From Gonium pectorale (taxonomy: Eukaryota > Chlorophyta > Chlorophyceae > Chlamydomonadales > Volvocaceae), in assembly GCA_001584585.1 (NCBI GenBank), contig LSYV01000004.1, forward strand, positions 3,543,691 to 3,580,132: a DNA stretch of 36,442 nt, read 5' to 3'. The position numbers and the translations under genes were made by a program. Numbering within the stretch: position 1 is the stretch's first letter; every line of letters starts with the position of its first letter. Shown here one piece after another: positions 30,079 through 36,442 of this stretch. The notes under the pieces were generated by a model that worked only from the letters and a program-made list of their open reading frames with translations, was not told the DNA's origin and did not search any database.

Positions 30079-33000
30079 ATGGAGCGCGGGGACTACGGCG
30101 CCTATGGCCGAGTCAGTTACGATGGCGCTGGGGCCCCGGCAGCGGCGGGTAGCCCGGTTCACAATGCGGCCGGCAGCCCGGTCTCTCATCAGGAGCAGCA
30201 GCACCCACAAAACAAGCAGCAGCAACACCCACTCCAAGGAGCGCTGCACACGGTGGGGCCCCCTCTCCTGCAGCAGCAGCAGCCGCTCCAGCTACTCCCG
30301 CCAGCATCCCAAGCAGCAGTAGCGGTGGCGGAGGTCCCCATACATAACCCCGACCACTCGTTTGCTGAGATGCTGGCAGACATCCTGACGGACGGCGCGC
30401 CCGACCCGCCGCCCCCGCCGCTGCAGATCCCGTTGTTCGGGATGGCGCACCCGCCGCCGCCGCTGCCACCGCCGCCGCAGCAGCAGATCGCGGCACGTTT
30501 GCAGTTCTCGCAGCAGCCAGGCCGGCAATACCCACAGGCACCACCGCCGCCTCATCACCCTCCACACCCGCAGCACGATGCGGCCCAGTCGTACGGCCAT
30601 ATACGGCACATACCGGTGCAGCACTCACCCCCTCAGCCCCAGCACGTCCTGCATGGGGACATGCACGCTGACCTGTGGTCGTACGACAGTGGCCTGCCGT
30701 ATGGACACCTGTACGGACAGGTGTTGATATCACCGCCATCGCAATGGGGATCCATGGCAGCCGCTGCCGCCGGCGCCGCCGATGAGCAGCTCCCGCCACC
30801 GCCGACCTTCCTGGGACAGGCCGCAGGCTCCCAGATGGTCCAGCAGGCAGCAGCGGCGGCGGCGCAGGCAGCCACGTACCATTCCCAACAAGAGCGATCA
30901 GGTGTGTTGGGGCCGTGCGTGATGTAAACGGAGCCCTCTACACAGCCGGGCGCAGGGGGGCCACAGCAGGAGCAGTGACGATGCCGGCGGCCCGTGATCC
31001 CATAGACCCAGGACCAGAAGTAGGGTGTATGTGTTTGTGTGTGTGCCGTTCCATCAGCCCCCGGGATGGCGGAGGGGCTGTTGAGACAGGTGCAGGTAAA
31101 GGGTACAGGTGCGTCGCCCACTCCCACCCCACCCAGGGCAGCACGCGGCACTCGCACAGCACGCGTCGCTAGGGGGCTAGGGCAGTTTCCTTATTCCAAC
31201 CCGCCCTGCACCTGACGACCTCCCAACCTTGACCTGCCCGCAGCCCCGTGGGACCCTACGGGCCCACAGGGCCTCTCGGGTGGACGCCATCCGCGCCCCT
31301 GGCCGCCAAGCTATCCATGCTTGTCCGCCTCGGTGACTACTACCCGACCGTGTACGGCGAGCTCCTCGGTGCGCTGCGCAGCGGGATGCCACCCGCAGAC
31401 GAGTGGCCCACGCGGGAGGCCGGGTCCACGTTTCAAGCTGTGTTTGCGCGCCAGCGGATCCAGGTGAGTGCGGTACCTGAGAACCATGACACACAGAGCG
31501 GTCGGGAGCGCCAAGGGCGCCCCCTCCCAAACTCCCTCGAGCGAGTAGGAAGTGCAGCAAGGGCCCACGGGAGGGGCTGCGGTGCGAAACTCACCTTGAA
31601 GCGGTGACTTTGAGCTTTGCAAAGTTAACTTGGGTTACGGTTTGGCCCCAGAAAGGTAGGCGATGCATGGCGAGGGATGACCGCTGCTGCCAGGCGCCTT
31701 GGACGGAAGCCCGACTGGTACGACACACCACACACCCTCTGCCATCCTGCTGCCCTCCTGCTGCCATCCTGCTGCCTTCCCACTGCCCTCCTGCTACCCT
31801 CCCGTTGCCCCTCCTCCGCTGGACCTACGCGACAGAGAGGTGGAACGGGCATAGCCACCACCTCCGCGAAGGGCAGCACGCTGCGCCGGTGCGCTCGCAG
31901 GGAGGACGGCCCGGGGCCGGCAGCCTGGAGCCCGGCGTCGGCTGCTGGGGGCCCCGGCCCCTCCCTAGCGCCCGCGCCGCTTGCACCTCCGGCGGCTGCG
32001 CCCTCCTCCGGCCCTCCGCTGCCCCCTCCCGCCACCCGTATGCTGCTGGAGGCCAAGGGCAAACTTCGCGGCAACTGGCAGTGGCCCGACGGCCCCCGTC
32101 AGCCGCTTTTTCTGGGCCGCGCCGGGGAGTCTGACCGAGCAGCAGGTGCGGCCGATACCAAAGCAAGGCAACCCGGATGGAGAGTCTGAGCCCTCCGGCG
32201 CCTCCTGGCCCGATCCACTTGCTTTCCGCCTTCCCACTCCTTCCCGCCTTGCCACTCGCTGCCTCTCCTCCCAGGCATTGGATCTGCTCGGATGCTCTGG
32301 GGGCGCAAGTCTCACCTGGGGGCAGCGTAGGGGCAGCCAGGGGGGGATCTGGTATTACAAGGACGCAATGCTTGCTGTCGTGCTAGGTGCCGGTGATGGG
32401 GGCCTGGCATCGATGGCGGATGCGGCTGCTGCGGCGGCGGCCGCGGCGGCGGCAGGGAAGCGGCGTGAGGCGGAGCCGGAGGCCGACGGGGCGGCGGACG
32501 GTTGCCCCGCGTATGCATCAAGGTATGGCCGGCAGCTGAAGAGCGTCTGAGAATCTTGGTGTGTGGGCAATCGAGGGCTGGCTAGGGACCATTACTCAAG
32601 CTTACATGCCCTTTGTTCTGCAGCCGATAGCGCCTTGCGGTGTGGCGAAAGGCAGGTCCTTTTCCGGGGGAGCTGGGGAGCAGACCCCGCCATGCCTTGT
32701 GGGCGACGGCCACAAAACCCCCTCGCGGGCCCACAGTCCTGACGGGCTTCCCCCCGCTCCCTCCGCTCCCCCCTCATGCCCACCCTCCTGGGTTTCCCCA
32801 AACCCACATGCCTTCAGGGCTTCCCCCGTCCCCTTCCCTGACCCCTCCCTCTCATGCCCGCCCAGCAGAGAGGCCCCAAGCGAATCTCCACCGCCGGCAC
32901 CGCCCTCCCCCCTGGAGCGCCGCGGCCGGCAGTGGCGGCTGGCGGTGGCCTCCAACTGCGTGTACCTGTTCATGGAGGCGGTGGCGCACGCGAACATGCA

Positions 33001-36000
33001 GGCAGGGAGGGGCGGGCGGGGGAGCGGGACGGCAGGTCATTGCAGACGCGGGGCGGGGCAGGGCGGCGCGGGGCGGGCGGCGGGTCGGGGAGGGTGTGGG
33101 GGCACCTGCGCACGTGCCCGCTGGGCCTTCTGCCGGGAACCTCCATTGACCTTGTTTCCGGCACAGCTGTAGCCGTGGTACCCATGCGCCGCTATATCCA
33201 CCGCCTGCGCGAGCCGCCTCACCGGGTTCGCTTTAGAGCCTGCTTTGTTGGTTGCGCCCGTGTCGCCGCATGCTGCGTGCCCGCAGGCGCTGCTCCCGAT
33301 GCTTCCGCAGCGCGAGGGCGGCGGCGGTGTGGACTGGGAGCGCGTGCACGCGGGTGGGGAGCGGCGCTCGCCCCTGCACACGGCGGTGGAGCTGCACAGC
33401 GTCTGGTGGGCTGGGACTGGGTGGGCGGTCGGGTGGGGGGTGGGCGGGTTGGAAGGAAGCGAGCATGCTCGCTGGCGAAGCGCCAGCTGCGCCACCTCGG
33501 CCGACCCCGCACGCCGCCACCGCCCACCGTCCCACGTGGATGGTGGGCGGGTGGGTGGGTGGCGCGGTCGGCGCGGCGAGCGGGTGTGGTACGGCCATAC
33601 GATACATTTGGCGGGTTGGGTGCAGAGCGGCGCTCGTCGCTGCCACTGCTGTGCGTCGGCGCTCAGCGCTTACCAGAGCGGCGCGGGCCAAGCCCGCCCA
33701 CCATGAACGCCGTGGTGCCCGAACCTGCCCCAGTCCAGCAGCCGAAGCGCCCCTGGACTCAGACAGCATGCTGGGGAGTGGGTTGATGATGGACGGTTAT
33801 GAGCACATGTGGTAAGGGTGGTCACTTGCCTGCACCTTCACTTGCCTCTACGAGTTGGATCGCGCTCCAGATTGGGCAGACGCGCCTTTTCCGTCGCGAT
33901 GCCGATGACCGACCCAGTACCTAAATACGATAACGCGTGTACCCCGTTGGTTCCCTCCCGGCGGCCGAGCAAGCAGGCCGCCCCTCAGCGGGCCGCGCTA
34001 CCCCACCGGATACTACACAGTGCCCGACATGCCGATACCCGTTCGCCTGCGGCTGATGCGCTGGCTGCTGCGAGTGTCCACACCGGAGCAGCCGCACGCG
34101 CCGCCGTCGCCGCCGCAGCGGCGTCAGTGCGGCGGCGCCACCGGCAGCGGTCAGCAGCAGGGGCGTGGTCGCCGTGCTGCGCGAAGCGTGCGAGGCGCCT
34201 ACGCTGCCACTTGTGCGCCGCAGCCGCCGCAGCCAGCGGCCCGCTCGGAGCTGCTGATGGCTCGCAACACCAACCGGTGAGTTTTCTCGTTTTAAGCCAT
34301 GAGGTGTTTGCCACCATACCGGTCAGTGTATGACGTGCGGCCAAAGCAGGTACTCTGAAGGCACACGGACTGTGCTAGCGAGGTGTCGGCGGCAGGCGAA
34401 CCATGGCCGGGGGTTTCTTGCTTTTGGGGCCCTGACCGCTGTGCGGCCAACGCCTCACCGCCTCGTACCGTACGGCCTCTTCCTCAGTGCTTCCTCACAA
34501 TGAGAACCTGCTGGGGCCATGGCAACAGGGACACCTCTGTCCACATTCGTGAGGCTCCGTGAGCGTCTCCGCAAAATACGAACACACAGCTTGCTTGCCC
34601 GTTTCTGCACGCCCCCGCAGCTCGGTGCCGCTGCTGACGCTGATGCGCCACGCCGACAGCGACGGCCGGGACTGGTCACTGCTGGTGGCGGAGCTGTGCG
34701 CCCACATGGCCATCCAAGACTACGCGGCGGCGGACAGCAAGAAGGGTGCGGAGGGCCGGGGGCGGAGGGCCGAAAGGTATACGGCAACGATAAACGGGAA
34801 AACGGGCGGGTGGGGTGATCACTGCTATGGTACCAGTGGCGCAGGGGCGGACGGGGAGAGAGGTGCATGTGACGTGGACGTGGCGAATGCGGCTGCGATT
34901 ATGCGTGGCAGGGTGCGGTGGGGGGGAGAGCGGCGGAGAGCAGGTGGGGTGAGGTGCGTCGGCGGGCGGCCGGGCTCGGCAGTGTACAGTGTACATGGGG
35001 GGGGGGGGGTGCGGCAGGGGTTACCCGCAATGCGAAGGGCGCCTGTGCTGCGTGTGCGGGGTGAAGGGACCGGGAGGAGAGCCTGTGTCAAGCCCGGCAT
35101 GGGCCCGCATGATGGACGTCGTCGGGGAGCAACCCCGCTCCCTCGCTCTGCGTCGCCCCCACTCCTGGGCGATCCCAGCCTGCGGGCCCCTCCCTCCGCC
35201 ACCGCAGGCTGGTACCCGCACCACATGGCCTCCTCGCCGGGGAGCCGACCCTGGGCCACGAAGCCACCCGAGCCTGAACCCGCTGCGCCCACCGACCCCG
35301 CCGTCGCTTCAGTGTCTGCTTCCACCTCGCGCCGCTTCGTCGCACACGGCTCTCCGTCGGAGCGCGGGGAGGCTTCCCCCGCCCTCGCCCTGCCCGGCAG
35401 CCGGGGCTGTCTGCGGGAGCTGCTGCGGCAGCTGTTGAGGATGGCGGCGGAGGAGCTGCAGGCCAGGGCGGCGGCAGAGGCGGGGGGAGGGGCCGGCAGC
35501 AGCCGCGGCGGCGGCGGCACTGGCACCGGCGCCGACCCGAAGCGAAGGCGCAAGTTACCCACGGGTACGAGTGCGCACAGTTGCATGCTCGACAGCGGTG
35601 CCTACTTCTCATCTGTAACGGCTGTACTGCAAATACTGCGGCACACACGTGCACCGTACCACCGTACCACCGTACCGAGCTGTGCAATGTGGTATGACGC
35701 ATACCTTTGTGCGCGGTAGCTCCGGTGCTCATCTCCGGGCAACACGCTGCCGTGTGTCCGTACGTAAGGCGGCAGCCCAAACGTGAAACCCGCAGAACAT
35801 GACGGAGCCGGCCTCTGCTGCAGCGTTGCGACGCGCTTGCTGCGTGCAGTCATGCGCCATCCCCCGCTGCTTCCCTCACCCGCCTTGCCTTGAAACCCGT
35901 GACGGCCGCGCAGTTGAGGACGATCCCCTCGCGGCTCCCAACCAGCATGGGCCGGCCCCTCAGGCCGCCGCCACCGCCTCCACCGCCGCCGCCGCCGGCC

Positions 36001-36442
36001 TGGTGTCCGACCTGCTGTTCCACCTGCGCTCCCGCCACTACGACGGCCGCCTACTGGACGAGCTGGCGGCGGAACAGGTACAGCAGCGTCGCGGTTGCAG
36101 TCCGACGCCGTGTACGGCGCTGCTTGGTATGTGGGTAAGGGCTGGCGTGAAGCGGACCGATTTGGATTTGAGCACTCAGGCCGTGTCGTCCATGTCGTGC
36201 GATCAAGCTCTATTGTGCCGTACGTTGCTGCGCGGGCGTTCATCATTAGCCATAAGGTCTCTGTCCATATTTACGCAGATAGCTGAGCAGTGATGGGCGC
36301 TCTGGCACCTACTACACATGCCCCTTGCGCGGCTGTGCGCAGGGCATCCACGTGCAGGCGGCGGAACTCACCGTCCCCAGCGGCGCGTTTGCCATGTGCA
36401 AGCTGTTCGAGGCCCTGGAGGAGATGTCGGCACGCGAAGCGG
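30079..36442 (+). pseudogene. Unrecognised multi-exon gene, copy B (frameshifted exon 3, cut by window edge)
   Basis: Exons matching copy A are 30079-30901, 31270-31463, 31836-32145, 32275-32522, 32866-33001, 33287-33405, 33977-34276, 34621-34745, 35208-35564, 35914-36077 and 36343 to beyond 36442. Phases are as in copy A except exon 3, which is 310 bases (not divisible by three). Near 32090 copy B has GACGGCCCCCG where A has GACGGTACCCCCG, a 2-base loss. This shifts VSRFFWAAPGSLTEQQ out of frame. Earlier in the exon a -1 (about 31917) and a +1 (about 31955) cancel, so PAAWSPASAAGGPG replaces AGGPEPGVGCWGPA. Exon 2 keeps a GT donor (GTGAGT) where A has GC. The last three introns and all other exons look sound. 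Recent pseudogene, allele-like variant or sequencing error are all possible. Confidence 0.75.
31739..31812. repeat. Degenerate tandem repeat in intron 2 of copy B
   Basis: Imperfect units of the type CTGCCNTCCTGCTGCC repeat about four to five times just upstream of exon 3. Copy A has only the last part (TGCCCCTCCTCCGCTGG). The pyrimidine-rich run precedes the exon 3 acceptor. Confidence 0.7.

Larger units (their letters stand above)
18650..36442 (+). repeat. Tandem gene duplication, two direct units
   Basis: Unit A starts near 18650 and unit B near 29373; B runs past the window edge. The offset between matching exons is 10775 at exon 1, 10776 at exon 2, 9916 at exon 9 and 10009 at exon 11, so introns differ by indels while exons align. 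Exon 8 and exon 9 have the same length in both units (125 and 357 bases). Between the units, 26721-29372 has no counterpart in the window. Confidence 0.9.

Overview
The window reads as nuclear DNA of a GC-rich green alga of the Chlamydomonadales, probably a volvocine relative. Evidence: genes split into many short exons with GT(GTGAGT, GTGCGG, GTAAGT)/AG borders, Ala/Pro/Gln/Gly-rich low-complexity protein tails, a candidate TGTAA polyadenylation signal, and remnants of L1-type LINEs and Ty3/Gypsy elements carrying PHD fingers. There are no bacterial operons, ribosome binding sites, rRNA or CRISPR arrays. I recognised no tRNA by eye, but made no folding search.

Left part (1-5.2 kb): TE and pseudogene debris. 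A transposase-like N-terminal fragment (-) abuts a decayed L1 LINE (-; ORF1 tail followed by the ORF2 endonuclease). A broken fragment of uroporphyrinogen decarboxylase (-) and an orphan coiled-coil terminal exon (+) follow.

5.2-11.2 kb: three host-type genes. A RecA/RAD51-like ATPase fragment (+) has a shortened Walker A. A Ser/Thr protein kinase (-) has perfect exon phasing but two apparent single-base frame breaks. A complete nine-exon GT92/DUF23-type glycosyltransferase (+, 325 aa) is the best intact gene. Kinase and glycosyltransferase are divergent, each with a TATA-like box in the shared upstream region.

12.4-18.3 kb: a nest of three Ty3/Gypsy fragments (-, +, -). Beyond the integrase they carry a PHD finger, a Tudor/SH3-like stretch and a Rossmann methyltransferase-like module. 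The left copy also has a cytosine-5-methyltransferase-like segment upstream of the integrase zinc finger. All are frameshifted and no LTR was recognised.

18.65-36.44 kb: a tandem duplication of one unrecognised multi-exon gene. Copy A (19304-26720) can be spliced from ATG to stop as 11 exons whose phases all match, giving 1088 aa. Copy B (30079 to the window edge) has every corresponding exon at the same phases. It has a 2-base deletion that breaks exon 3, a compensated -1/+1 pair just before it, and lacks an optional exon present in A. Introns have diverged, including a minisatellite expansion in A only. This gene pair and the methyltransferase/PHD-bearing retroelement are the most novel contents of the window.
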